DNA of 30,285 bases from Chara braunii (lineage: Eukaryota > Streptophyta > Charophyceae > Charales > Characeae). The notes beneath the pieces are model-generated. The model did not search any database, was not told where the DNA came from, and saw only the letters and a program-made list of their open reading frames with translations. The position numbers were made by a program, and so were the translations under genes. The DNA lies in assembly GCA_003427395.1 (NCBI GenBank), contig BFEA01000250.1, positions 515,963 through 546,247 of the forward strand, written 5' to 3'. Below, piece by piece: positions 21,800 through 30,285 of the stretch (positions are counted from its first letter, which is position 1; every line of letters starts with the position of its first letter).

Positions 21800-22250
21800 T
21801 CTTATCCGGATAATAAATAGGCCTCGCAGTCCAGCGATCCAATCGGAGCTCTTGTGCGATGTCAGGGCGTTCAACAAAACACCTTCTTGCCTCCGCCACG
21901 TTATGCTGACCGCTGAGAGGGTAATAGTAGTAATTGTTCACAGATTCGAGGTCGAAATCATCAAGCAACACCCTCCTTGCTCTTACAATCCTCCCTGAAG
22001 CGTCAGTATGCAATGTATCACGGAGGGCAACCAACAAAAGGACAGGCTTCTCATACAATGTACAAACATTCACACCGGCAGCTCCAGTCATTCTCTCTCT
22101 CATAGCAGCCTCACCCGATGCAACCATTGCGTCATAAATGTCGTCAACCGTCTGCTGCACAAGATAGCGTTGATTGTATTTGAATTCCCCGTCGGGGATA
22201 TCCAGAAAAATTCGGTTGAACTGGACAGAAATGAATTTCATGTCTGGACA
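21800..22250 (-). other. ParB/sulfiredoxin-like region within the giant ORF
   Basis: The region starts with VQFNRIFLDIPDGEFKYNQR and a helix-like VDDIYDAMVASGE, followed by beta-like LLLVALRDTL and then YYYPLSGQHNVAEARRC (GQHN codons at 21900-21911, residue about 673). This order fits ParB-N domains: a start strand with an Arg, a helix ending in SG, strands, then a G-x-H/R-R box before a helix. In known families the GxxR box binds nucleotide; here it reads GQHN, so activity is uncertain. The call is by motif order only. Confidence 0.35.
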
Positions 22251-24184
22251 TTGGTTCCCACGCTCGTCCAACTCAAGGAAGCCTTTGCTGAGAACACCAG
22301 AAGAAGTCGTTGATGGCACATTCCTCAAACTTGGCGGCCTAGTAACTGTCTTGCCTTTGGCCTCTTTATTCGATTGTGGTTGTTCCGCTGGAAAAACGGA
22401 AGTATTTTCCATGACACCACCTTTTGCCTTTCTTTTCTTTGGCTGCTGCTTTTTCTTCGCGGCTGCCTCAGTCTCCCGTGTCCTCTGGACCGCCTCATCC
22501 ACGGGCATTATTTTCAATTGTCTTTTTTCACCCGCTTCTTGCCTACTCCGTTTACTATCCATAAGACTTTTCCTCTCCCGCCCGTGCTTCCTCTTTCCCT
22601 CATCGAGCCCTGCAGCATCTGTATGCCCAGCCACAGCCACTGTCGCGTGCACATCCCCCTCACATCCTTCGTAGCTGCTCCCATATCCTCCTGCCAGACC
22701 AACCTCCCCACCCAATTTGCTCATAGTGTGCTCACTGTCTTCATCCTGTCCAACCACTTTACTTGTCTCTCCTGGATGCCTCGTCATGCCGCCGCCACCC
22801 GCAACATACTGTTCCTGTCCTCCTGCTCGTTCCGAATATTCCTCGCTGTTCTCTTCATCCTCATCTTCAAAATACTCATGGGCTTCCTCTGCGCGGCTTG
22901 GCACAGTGTAGTCATAGTGCTGCTGGCCCACCAAGGGGAGATGTCCCTTGGTGGCCACATCATAGCACGATCGGCTGCCCAAGGCAATTGGTGCTTTGGT
23001 CGCCGTTGGCCTGGTTTTCATAGGGGCTGACGGTACGACCAGTCCGCGGCACGGACCCTTCTCTCCGATCTGCCCAGCTCTCACACCAGGAGGCGTATCG
23101 CGGATCGTGATCGAAGGCCCTGTCTCCACGGGTTTCGAAAGCACACATTTAGGCTCTGATATGCGGTCCTCTGGATGCACAACTGACTCTCTGCCCGCGA
23201 TCACATTACTGTCGAAAAACCCGAGGACGTCAACGAGGTTAGGCAACTTCACTTCCAATGTCCCTGGTGGGTTGAACACATCAACCAGCGACTTTCGAAA
23301 CCCCGCGTGGTTGGCCCATCGAAGAGCGACGTGTTTAATGTTTGGTATTCTTTCCCCTCTTCCATTCAGGACCATCGTCAACTCGAAAGTTGCAGACGAC
23401 ACATTTTGTCCAGTCCACCTCACCAGGCCGCCAACCGGCACAATATTGTCTTTGATGACCACGTATAGAACAAGGCTAGTCGATGGTTGTCCGGTCTCCC
23501 CCACCCAGTCCAGCATCCAGAACTTGTCATTGTGGTCAATCACGGGCACATCGTCTCGCCGACCCGCGGCAGTTATTTCACCAGACGGTTTACGTTCGCC
23601 AGACGGTTTACGTTCTCCAGACAGTTTACGTCCGGGCATAACCTCCACTGCAGATCTCCCCTGCTGCTGACCAGGCACACGTTCTTGACCCGCAGGCCCG
23701 CCAGTCATCAACACAGCCTTATCCGGTCCATAGCCCCAAACACGAGTCGACGGAGTCCCCGTGGAAGGTGCACCCCTCGGAACCGGGGTGTGTTGCAGCT
23801 TACACCTCGGTGCCTCCTGACTCCCAACCCCAGCGGCCGGCGTCCCCTTTGATTTTTTCGGAGATTGCTCCATGCTCCCAGAATTCTTACTTGCTCGTCG
23901 TTTACCTGCCTTCTCCTCTCCTTCCATGTTTTGCAGCGCTGCCGAATCTGAAAGCAACACAGCACATCACCATGAAGCAAAAAATCAGAAGGCCGCACAA
24001 CGTTGGCATGGCACGAGGAGCAGAAAAGTTTCAGATAGTGACAAGGCAGCGCAGCTCCTTCGTGACAAGGCAGCCCCGATCGTGTTCAATTCGATCGTGA
24101 TCCTGCGCGTGGTCAACATGATCTTGTTCGTCGCGAGCATGACAGGCCAGCTCGATCGTGTTCGACTCTATCGCCGTTGCTGAG

Positions 24185-25030
24185 CTCGCCTGAACTCGAC
24201 CGTAAGTCCAGGCGCTCGTGTGCGTGTCGTATTCAACACGGTCGTTTTCGACTCGAACGTGACTCCAGGCGATCGTGAGTCCAGGCGATCGTGTTCGACT
24301 CGATCCCGTTCGACTCGATCGTGAGTCCTAGCGATCGTGTTCGACTCGATCGCGAGTCCAGGCGATCGTGTTCGACTCGAACATGAGTCCAGGCGATCGT
24401 GAGTCCAGGCGGTCGTGTTCGATCCGATCGTGAGTCCAGGCAATCGTGTTCGACTCCATCGTGTTCGAATCGATTGTGTTCCACTCGATCGTGTTCGACA
24501 CGATCGTGTTCGAGTTGATCGCTAGTCCTGGCGAACGTGTTCGACTCGATCGCGAGTCCAGGCGATCGTGTTCGACTCGAACGTGAGTCGAGGCGATCGT
24601 TTTCGATCCGATCGTGAGTCCAGGCGATCGTGTTCGTGAGTCCAGGCGATCGTGTTCGATCCGATGGTGAGTCCAGACGATCGTGTTCGACTCCATCGTG
24701 TTCGACTCGATCGTGTTCCACTCGATCGTGTTCGAGTCGATCGTGTTCGAGTCGATCGTGTTCAAGTCGATCGCGAGTCCTGGCGAACGTGTTCGACTCG
24801 ATCACGAGTCCAAGCGATCGTGTTCGACTCGAACGTGAGTCCAGGCGATCGTTTTCGATCCGATCGTGAGTCCAGGCTATCGTGTTCGACTCCATCGTGT
24901 TCCACTCGATCGTGTTCGACTCGATCGTGTTCGACTTGATCGTGTTCGAGTCGATCGAGGTTGACTCGATGGAGGTCGACTCGATCGAGTTCGACTCGAA
25001 CGTGGCGGGCCAGCTTGACAGTTCGACTCG
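24185..25030. repeat. Palindromic array I (CGATCGTGTTCGACTCGATCG words)
   Basis: GATCGTG, TTCGACTCGA and GAGTCCAGGCGATCG words recur throughout. A higher-order period of about 250 bp is visible: GATCGCTAGTCCTGGCGAACG at 24514 matches GATCGCGAGTCCTGGCGAACG near 24766. Most words are self-complementary (CGATCG, TCGA). Long ORFs on both strands here (up to 318 codons) are repeat artefacts of Ser/Arg/Asp/Thr. The array lies immediately upstream of the giant ORF start. Confidence 0.9.
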
Positions 25031-25583
25031 ATCGTGCTCGCAAACAGAACACAGGGAAGGGACAGCGTATCCAACAGCAGGCAAACAGAACACGGGAGCG
25101 GCGTACCTAAAAGTCACATCAAACAAGGCAGACGAATCGAAAGCTGGCATCGACAATTTCACATCAAACCCATTGCTTCCATAACACACACAATCTCAGT
25201 TCACACTCTTGCTGAACAACCCACACTTCTCACACTGTTCATCTTTCGCTGAATAGGGAGCGACGTTACCAACAAGGCACACCAATCAAGGCACATCAAT
25301 TGGAAGCCTACATCCATTATCAATTCGAGGCATTCAATTGGCAAGGCAGGCAACCAGCACCCGCAATGAGCGACTAACAGTACGCTCCACCGATTACTAA
25401 CCCCACACACACACACACATAAGGAGAGAGAAAGAGAGAGAGAGGTGTAACCGGCATCGACAAGCTCACATCAAACTCAATGCTCGCACGCATACACAGT
25501 CTCAATTGTCACTTTTGCTGATCAACTGAATAGCTGACATGTCCTACACTGTTCATCTCCCATGACCTCCCCCACGACCTCGC
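25031..25583. other. Spacer with (CA)n and (GA)n microsatellites
   Basis: (AC)n at about 25403-25420 and (GA)n at about 25424-25444. The phrases GGCATCGACAA-CACATCAAAC near 25145 and 25453 and GCTGAACAAC / GCTGATCAAC with CACTGTTCATCT near 25211-25248 and 25517-25557 recur, a diverged ~308-bp direct repeat. No gene seen. Confidence 0.5.
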
Positions 25584-26543
25584 CTATCCTTTCGCCCCGA
25601 AACCGTACACTGCGCTCACGGATGAACCGTACGTAAGGAGCTGTGGACTACACAGGGTTGCAGTGGCGGAGAAGCAAGACACGTATCGCGCACGGACGAA
25701 ACCACATGATTTGGATAATGTGTGACCGATGGCGTCTCTAATGACTGTCACGTACTCCTCGACCTCCTCCCAATACCGGGTTGTGTCAACCTGCCCCGCC
25801 AGTTTCACGTCAAACTTACAGTTCCTCCAACCATGCGGTAACATAATCGAGTCCCCGTCAACAATGAGCTCGTTCCTGGACACGTAAATACTTACTTCCG
25901 CTGAAGTCTTACTTCTATTTCTTACCGAAACACAAAGAACCCTAGCGAAATAGAAACGACAGAGATCAACATGAACGCAAAAGTACGACACACTCCCCGT
26001 CAAGTTGTCCTCGAAAGGAAGGGGATATTTTTCCAGAAACTGGTTCTGTTTCGCGCAGTCCAGCAACTCCATCTTCATCGATGGTCCCCACAAGCGCGGC
26101 GGACACGACACGTTGTGCGCAGTCAACGACAAAGACAGGTCTCGGGTACGAAATGCCGCAGACAACACCGGCGTGTGTTTCGTCACGAGGATGTGGTCAA
26201 GGAAGATGAATATCCCCCATTCCTGGCTGGATGCTAGTCGAAAATCAGACGCCCAAGGGCAGTCTTTCATTGTGTTCGCCCAGTCTAATTCGGACCATGC
26301 ATCGAAGGGCCTTTCAAACCAGGGCATAACGCTCATCCAGGGGTCCGTGTCGAAGTCTTCTCTACGGGCCCCAAGTATAGTTGTCTCCCGCGGTGAACCT
26401 CGTATGTACCTCACGCTAGCATTCAAAGGGAACGAGTAATCGAAGCGGTGAGCCATCGTAAATGTCCTACACACACAAACGATTGACGACCACGACAGGG
26501 AGCCATTGCTAAGGTCGAACTCGCTCAAACACCGAGGAGCCAT
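25584..26543 (-). CDS. Uncharacterised 319-codon ORF
   Basis: Start chosen at ATG 26543 (MAPRCLSEFDLSNG...), the point where repeat-free, protein-like sequence begins; a second ATG at 26456 (MAHRFDYSFPLNAS) is possible. The frame is also open upstream into array II, but that part is repeat translation. Protein-like segments include DFDTDPWMSVMPWFERPFDA, DFRLASSQEWGIFIFLDHIL and DTTRYWEEVEEYVTVIRDAI. No stop interrupts it, unlike the neighbouring locus. Around 25905-25960 the coding quality dips (Cys/Phe/Val-rich), so a short intron may be included. No domain recognised. It reads in the same direction as the giant ORF and could be an upstream gene of the same element. Confidence 0.45.
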   Translation of the reverse strand: MAPRCLSEFDLSNGSLSWSSIVCVCRTFTMAHRFDYSFPLNASVRYIRGSPRETTILGARREDFDTDPWMSVMPWFERPFDAWSELDWANTMKDCPWASDFRLASSQEWGIFIFLDHILVTKHTPVLSAAFRTRDLSLSLTAHNVSCPPRLWGPSMKMELLDCAKQNQFLEKYPLPFEDNLTGSVSYFCVHVDLCRFYFARVLCVSVRNRSKTSAEVSIYVSRNELIVDGDSIMLPHGWRNCKFDVKLAGQVDTTRYWEEVEEYVTVIRDAIGHTLSKSCGFVRARYVSCFSATATLCSPQLLTYGSSVSAVYGFGAKG

Positions 26544-26689
26544 CGCAGTTAGACACAACAACCAGGCATTGCGAATTTCCAAAACAGAAGGAGAAAACAC
26601 ACAGAACGACAAATTCCATCGTCGTGACAAGGTCGATGACGGACAATCGACAAAGCTCAGACGGATGGCCAGAGGCCTTCGCGCTTGCC

Positions 26690-27965
26690 GAAGGTCGAGT
26701 TCGTAGAGCTCGTCTCGTCGACGGCCGACTGCACACTGTCGAGTCGAAGTCGACAGCCGGCCAGCTACAACGCCTCTGGCCATTGTCGAGTCGGACACGA
26801 CAATGGCCAGCCCGCCGTCGTCGAGTCGAACTCGACGGTTGGACTGTAGGGCGTCGTCGAGTCGAAGTCGACAGTGGCCAGCAGGGGGCCATCGAGTCCA
26901 ACACGACGGCCGGCAAGCGCCAAAGCCACGGGCCATTGTCGAGTCCGAGTCCGACTCGACAATGGGGCGTCGTCGAGTCGAAGTCAACAGTGTCCAGTAC
27001 AGCGTCGTCGAGTCGAACACGATGGCCGACAAGTGCCAAAGCCTCCGGCGACTGTCGAGTCCGACCCGACGATGACCCCAGGCCGTCGATGATTTCGTCT
27101 CGGCATTGTCGAGACCGACCCGACGATGAACCCAGGTCGTCGAGTCGGACACGATATTGTCGAGACCGACCCTCCGATGGCCCGGGGTCATCATCGAGTC
27201 GGACTCGACATTGTCCGGGCTCATCGTCGAGTCGGAATCGATAATGGCCTGTGGTCTTCGTAGTGTCGAACTCGACAATGGCCCGGGGTCATCGTCGAGT
27301 CGGACTCGACGTTGGCCTGTGGTCATCGTCGAGTCGAACTCGACAACGGCCTGTGGTCATCGTCGAGTCGAACTCGACAATGGCCTGTGGTCATCGTCGA
27401 GTCGAACTCGACAACGGCCTGTGGTCATAGTCGAGTCGAACTCGACAATGGCCCGGGGTCATCGTTGAGTCGGACTCGACAGTGGCCGGAGGCTTTGGTG
27501 CTTGCCGGCCGTCGTGTTCGACTCGACGACGCCTTACTGGCCACTGTCGACTTCGACTCGACGACGCCCTACTGGCCGGCCGTCGAGTTCGACTCGATGG
27601 CGGCGGGTTGGCCATTATCGAGTCCGACTCGACGATGACCACAGGCCATTGTCGAGTTTCGGCAATGACCACAGGCCGTTGTCGAGTTCGACTCGACAAT
27701 GACCATAGGCCATTGTCGATTTCGATTCGACAATGACCACAGGCCATTGTCGAGTTCGACTCGACGATGACCACAGGCCAAGGTCGAGTTCGACTCGACG
27801 ATGACCCCGGGCCATTGTTGAATCGAACTCGACAATGGCCTGGGGTCATCGTCGAGTCCGACTTGACGATGACCCGGCCCATTGTCGACTCCGACTCGAC
27901 GATGCCCCCGGGCCATTGTCGAGTTCGACTCGACAATGCCCCCGTCGAGTTCGACTCGACGGCGG
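26690..27965. repeat. Palindromic array II, inverted halves, 34-bp core unit
   Basis: In the left half a 34-bp unit (ATCGTCGAGTCGAACTCGAC plus a GGCCTGTGGTC end) repeats at 27323, 27357, 27391 and 27425. In the right half the same unit recurs as its reverse complement (GACCACAGGCC then GTCGAGTTCGACTCGAC) from about 27637 on. The flanking long units are inverted too: 26802-26880 is nearly the reverse complement of 27539-27617. The centre of symmetry falls near 27210 for these outer units, so nested inversions are present. ORFs here are artefacts. Confidence 0.92.
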
Positions 27966-27999
27966 CCTCTGCATGGGCGGAGATGCCACGTGGCAGCAC

Positions 28000-28230
28000 G
28001 TGGTTGATTCACGACGGTTTACCGTTCTCCCAGGCCTCCGCTGCTGCCTTCGATGCGGATGCTCGGAACTTTGCTCCGATGCTGCGTGAACCTCCGATGT
28101 GCGAGCGAGATCTCCGTTGCGTTCTGCGCGAGCCTCCGATGTGCGAGTCAGTGCTCCGCCGGCTTCGGACGCTTTGCGAACCTCCGCAACGCTCCTTTGC
28201 TCTCGACGAACTTGCAGAAATGGGAAATGG
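28000..28230. other. GC-rich stretch with short GA/CCTCCG repeats, no gene
   Basis: GAACCTCCGATGTGCGAG / GAGCCTCCGATGTGCGAG recurs at about 28088 and 28131, with TTGCGAACCTCCGCAACGC near 28176: a loose ~43-bp repeat. ORFs differ only by frame through the repeat. Confidence 0.4.
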
Positions 28231-28253
28231 TGGGCCCACAACACTATTTATAC
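28231..28253 (+). promoter_or_regulatory. Possible core promoter (TGGGCCCA plus TATA-like box)
   Basis: TGGGCCCA at 28231-28238 contains a plant site II-type core (TGGGCC), and TATTTATAC follows at 28245-28253. The 7-bp spacing is tighter than usual and no clear gene follows on the plus strand. Confidence 0.2.
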
Positions 28254-28329
28254 TTTATGTGGAAGGCCTGCGAGGGAATGTGGCATGCGGGGTGTGGCTT
28301 CGGGACCCGGTGCCTCGGGGGGATGTGCA

Positions 28330-28562
28330 GCGGGAGCGATGTTTCGAATCCCGGGAAAGTCTGGGCCGTCGATCCGTCGGCTGAGGGCCAGGATCAGGTG
28401 CGGGGGAAACCGGTGCCGCGGTGAGAATCGGTGCCCAGCAGGCGACGATTCGAATCCCGGGAAAGTCTGGGCCGTCGATCCGTCGGCTGAGGGCCACAAT
28501 CGGGTGAGGGGAGAACTGGTGCCGCGGTGGGAGTCGATGCCAAGGGGGGCGACGATTCGACT
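28330..28562 (+). repeat. ~106-bp tandem repeat, two full copies and a third start
   Basis: GATTCGAATCCCGGGAAAGT or its variant occurs at 28343 and 28449, with the third start, GACGATTCGA, at 28551-28560. Between them CTGGGCCGTCGATCCGTCGG, GGCTGAGGGCCA and CTGGTGCCGCGGTG/CCGGTGCCGCGGTG keep order and spacing. GATTCGAATC is itself a perfect palindrome. Confidence 0.85.
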
Positions 28563-28934
28563 GCCGGTGTCGTCCGCGACTGTTAAAACGGGCTCCGCAG
28601 AAGGATCCAAGGGTCTTTTCCCTTGCGTCGCTCCCCCTGAAAAAAGGCCAGTGCAGTGTCACCTTCGCGTTGACGCGAAAGACAGTTGCGTTGCTCCGCC
28701 ACGGCAGCTGCATTGCTGCTCCGATTCGTGCCTTCTTTGACCCAGTTGAGTTCGGAATCCTCGCCGCCCCCGCTCCCCCGCCAACCCCGTCTCCCCACCA
28801 CCACCACCCCCCCCGCCGCCCCGCCAAACCCCCCAATCCCGCCCATCCACTACTGCTATTCGTCATTCGTGGTTTTTTAGGACGTCAACAAAATCTCTCC
28901 CGCAGTTCACAGAGCCGTCCATCATTGAGTCCAA
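28563..28934. other. No gene; C-rich tract
   Basis: A C/CA-rich tract (about 28765-28850) yields Pro-rich and Gly-rich ORFs on the two strands; these are composition artefacts. Confidence 0.4.
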
Positions 28935-29945
28935 CACGACGACCGTCGTGTTCGACACGATGACGGGTTGAGCGAGGGCGTGTACGCCACGTGCTGAACA
29001 TGAACCCACCGTCGTGTTCAATCCGATGATGGTCGCTATCACCGAGTCGAACACGACCTCGGTGGCGACCCCCGACCTCACCGTCGTGTTCAACCCGATG
29101 ACGGTCGCTGTCATCGTAACGAACATGACCGCAGTGGCAGCCCACAACCCCACGGTCGTGTTCGACTCGGTGACAGCGACCATCATCGGATTGAACACGA
29201 CGGCGGGGTTATGTTCAGCACATGGCGTGCACGCCCGCGCTCAACCTGTCATCGTGTCGAACACGACGGAGACCTTATAGCAGCAATTCATGTACAGCAC
29301 GTTCTGAACACGACCCCACCGTCGTGTTCAAACCGATGACGGTCGTTGTCATCGTGTCGAACACGACCGCGGTGGCACCACCCGACCCCACTGTCGTGTT
29401 CAAGCTATGACGGTCGTTGTCCTCGTGTCGAAAACGACCGCAGGTCGAGTTCAATACGATGACGGTCGAGCGCAGGCATGTACACCACGTGCTGAACACG
29501 ACCCCATCGTCGTGTTCAACACGATGACGGTCGCTGTCATCGTGTCGAACACGACCGAGGTGGCACCCCCCGACCCCGCCGTCGTGTTCAATGCGATGAC
29601 GGTCGCTCTCGTAGTGTTGAAATCGACCACGTTGAATCGCCACCGTGCCGGTGGTAATGTTCAACAGGAGACGGTCGAGCGCGGACATGTTCACCACGAA
29701 AGCACCGTCGCGTTCAACAAGCAGGCGGTCGCTCATCATAATCTTCAACACGACGGCGGTTGCGGTGGCTGTCATACAGACACGGGCATCAATCGCGACA
29801 CGACAACGGTTGAGCGCGGGCATGTTGAGAATACGGTGACGGTGACTCTCGCTGTGTGCGCCTGTCGTGTTGTGCAATGCGATGATGCGTCGTCGTGTTC
29901 GACCCGACCGTAGCGGGAGATCATCGCGTTCAACACGACAGCTCG
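28935..29945. repeat. Palindromic array III, 72-bp unit
   Basis: GTCGTGTTCA/GTCGTGTTCG starts units at 29011, 29083 and 29155, and again at 29321 and 29393, each 72 bases apart. A unit pairs GTCGTGTTCAACCCGATGAC with an inverted GTCATCGTGTCGAACACGAC, so each is an imperfect hairpin. Larger blocks include a CACGTGCTGAACA segment (28989, 29488). Because 72 is a multiple of three, ORFs survive on both strands but are repeat artefacts. Confidence 0.9.
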
Positions 29946-29959
29946 TCGCCGTGTCTCTC

Positions 29960-30165
29960 GTGCATCGCTTCTGTTGAAGACTGTATTTTTTTCCGCATTC
30001 ACGGGCCTTACATCGGCTGTGTGTGGCTGGCAGTGGCCGCGCTGAACCACATGTGTTGCACTCTACATATACCGCATGTGATCCATCTAGCTGCGGATTT
30101 GTCACTGATATGCATGTCTTGTGCCAGTGGTCCACTGTTTTGTCATCGCAGAAACGTTCTTAATG
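29960..30165 (-). CDS. Cysteine-rich ORF fragment, doubtful
   Basis: Beyond array III the minus strand reads ERFCDDKTVDHWHKTC, then YVECNTCGSARPLP and HSRCKARECGKKYS: seven Cys and several His with spacing (C-x2-C, C-x4-C) that could bind zinc. The frame opens after TAA near 30166 and runs into the repeat array, where it loses meaning. No family recognised; chance is possible given its length (about 65 codons). Confidence 0.25.
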
Positions 30166-30285
30166 GCTTGTGGTGGGCATGCACTGCGGCAAGCTGCCAA
30201 CACAACTTTGGAAAGCATGGACTGTGTGGCATCTAATATACTTCCTAATGATGAGCTTCCTCCGCCGGACCTGCCAATATTTTCG
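30166..30285. other. Right edge, nothing seen
   Basis: No ORF, repeat or RNA feature recognised in the last 120 bases. Confidence 0.4.

Larger units (their letters stand above)
17918..23927 (-). pseudogene. Giant decayed ORF (~2,000 codons) of a large mobile element
   Basis: From ATG 23927 one frame stays readable to 19421 across TGA 21273-21275, TGA 21051-21053, TAA 20763-20765 and TAG 19809-19811. A frameshift between 19421 and 19465 moves to a frame that continues to 17918 across TGA 19073-19075, TGA 18944-18946 and TGA 18539-18541. Sequence on both sides of each stop is protein-like (for example TEPFFNNLSDLFDKYSDEG after the second; REISPAFGYNWRIEAEL after the sixth). Order: basic N-terminus with SGERKP repeats (residues 96-115), a globular part (135-260), low-complexity linker, ParB-like region (560-710), methyltransferase-like region (1055-1370), acidic part, Gly/Ser-rich tail with a 51-bp minisatellite. 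A possible acceptor (TTGCTTTCAG) at 23948 allows an earlier exon. N bases at 21720-21742 keep the frame. The exon may end at GTGAGC near 17967, joining the Ulp1 exons. Confidence 0.75.

Noticed and set aside
22374-23670. Plus-strand ORFs of 218 and 224 codons
   Set aside because: Antisense shadows of the giant minus-strand frame, without consistent protein motifs.
24233-25189. 318-codon minus-strand ORF and similar long ORFs across array I
   Set aside because: It is mainly translation of CGATCG/TTCGAC repeats into Ser-Asn-Thr-Ile-Glu and Asp-Arg strings; open frames exist on both strands because the repeat lacks stop words.
26544-27326. N-terminal half of a 580-codon ORF
   Set aside because: Repeat translation from array II fused by chance to the real coding part that starts near 26543.
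27300-27830. CRISPR-like regular repeat
   Set aside because: The 34-bp units follow each other without unique spacers, change orientation mid-array and sit in a eukaryotic context without cas genes.
28340-28460. T-arm-like TTCGAATCCCGGG twice
   Set aside because: No acceptor or D-arm partners upstream; it is part of the 106-bp tandem repeat.

Overview
The window is nuclear DNA of a repeat-rich eukaryote. Splice-like signals (consensus GTAAGT donors, pyrimidine-AG acceptors), a foldback MITE, satellite and minisatellite arrays, long homopolymers and almost no intact genes rule out a bacterial or phage contig. The style recalls streptophyte algae with large genomes (Chara-like), but that placement is an impression, not a proof. 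Isolated N bases at 11751, 21720, 21735 and 21741-21742 mark weak assembly spots.

Layout. 1-1217: decayed coding sequence on the minus strand, running off the left edge, unrecognised. 1842-2189: a 348-bp foldback element flanked by TAAG. 2190-11370: mostly non-coding, with microsatellites, a family of diverged direct repeats (5.9-7.3 kb) and pyrimidine-rich repeats shared between 7.6-7.9 and 10.2-10.3 kb. 11376-14045: a ~285-bp duplicated unit followed by about 26 copies of an ~82-bp satellite. 14393-15019: a minus-strand cysteine-rich exon. 16548-17731: minus-strand exons of a Ulp1-type (C48) cysteine peptidase with catalytic residues kept but stop codons present. 17918-23927: the centrepiece, a minus-strand coding sequence of about 2,000 codons. 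24185-25030, 26690-27965 and 28935-29945: three different palindrome-rich arrays built on TCGA words, with a 319-codon unrecognised ORF (25584-26543) between the first two.

The centrepiece. Separate ORFs between 23.9 and 17.9 kb are pieces of one sequence. The reading frame runs from the ATG at 23927 to 19419 through four stop codons without frameshift, then after one frameshift (19421-19465) continues to 17918 through three more. All seven nonsense codons can arise from CGA, CAA or CAG by a single C-to-T change, the signature of cytosine deamination in a silenced element. The deduced protein has a possible ParB/sulfiredoxin-like region (about residues 560-710), then a region that resembles a degenerate beta-class DNA amino-methyltransferase (about 1055-1370), then an acidic and Gly/Ser-rich part. 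Exons downstream on the same strand, linked by plausible splice sites, encode the Ulp1 peptidase. I infer a decayed large mobile element whose protein(s) combine ParB-like, methyltransferase-like and Ulp1 modules. The Ulp1 call is firm; the other two rest on motif-level resemblance and need structure-based searches. No transposase, reverse transcriptase or terminal inverted repeat for it was found.
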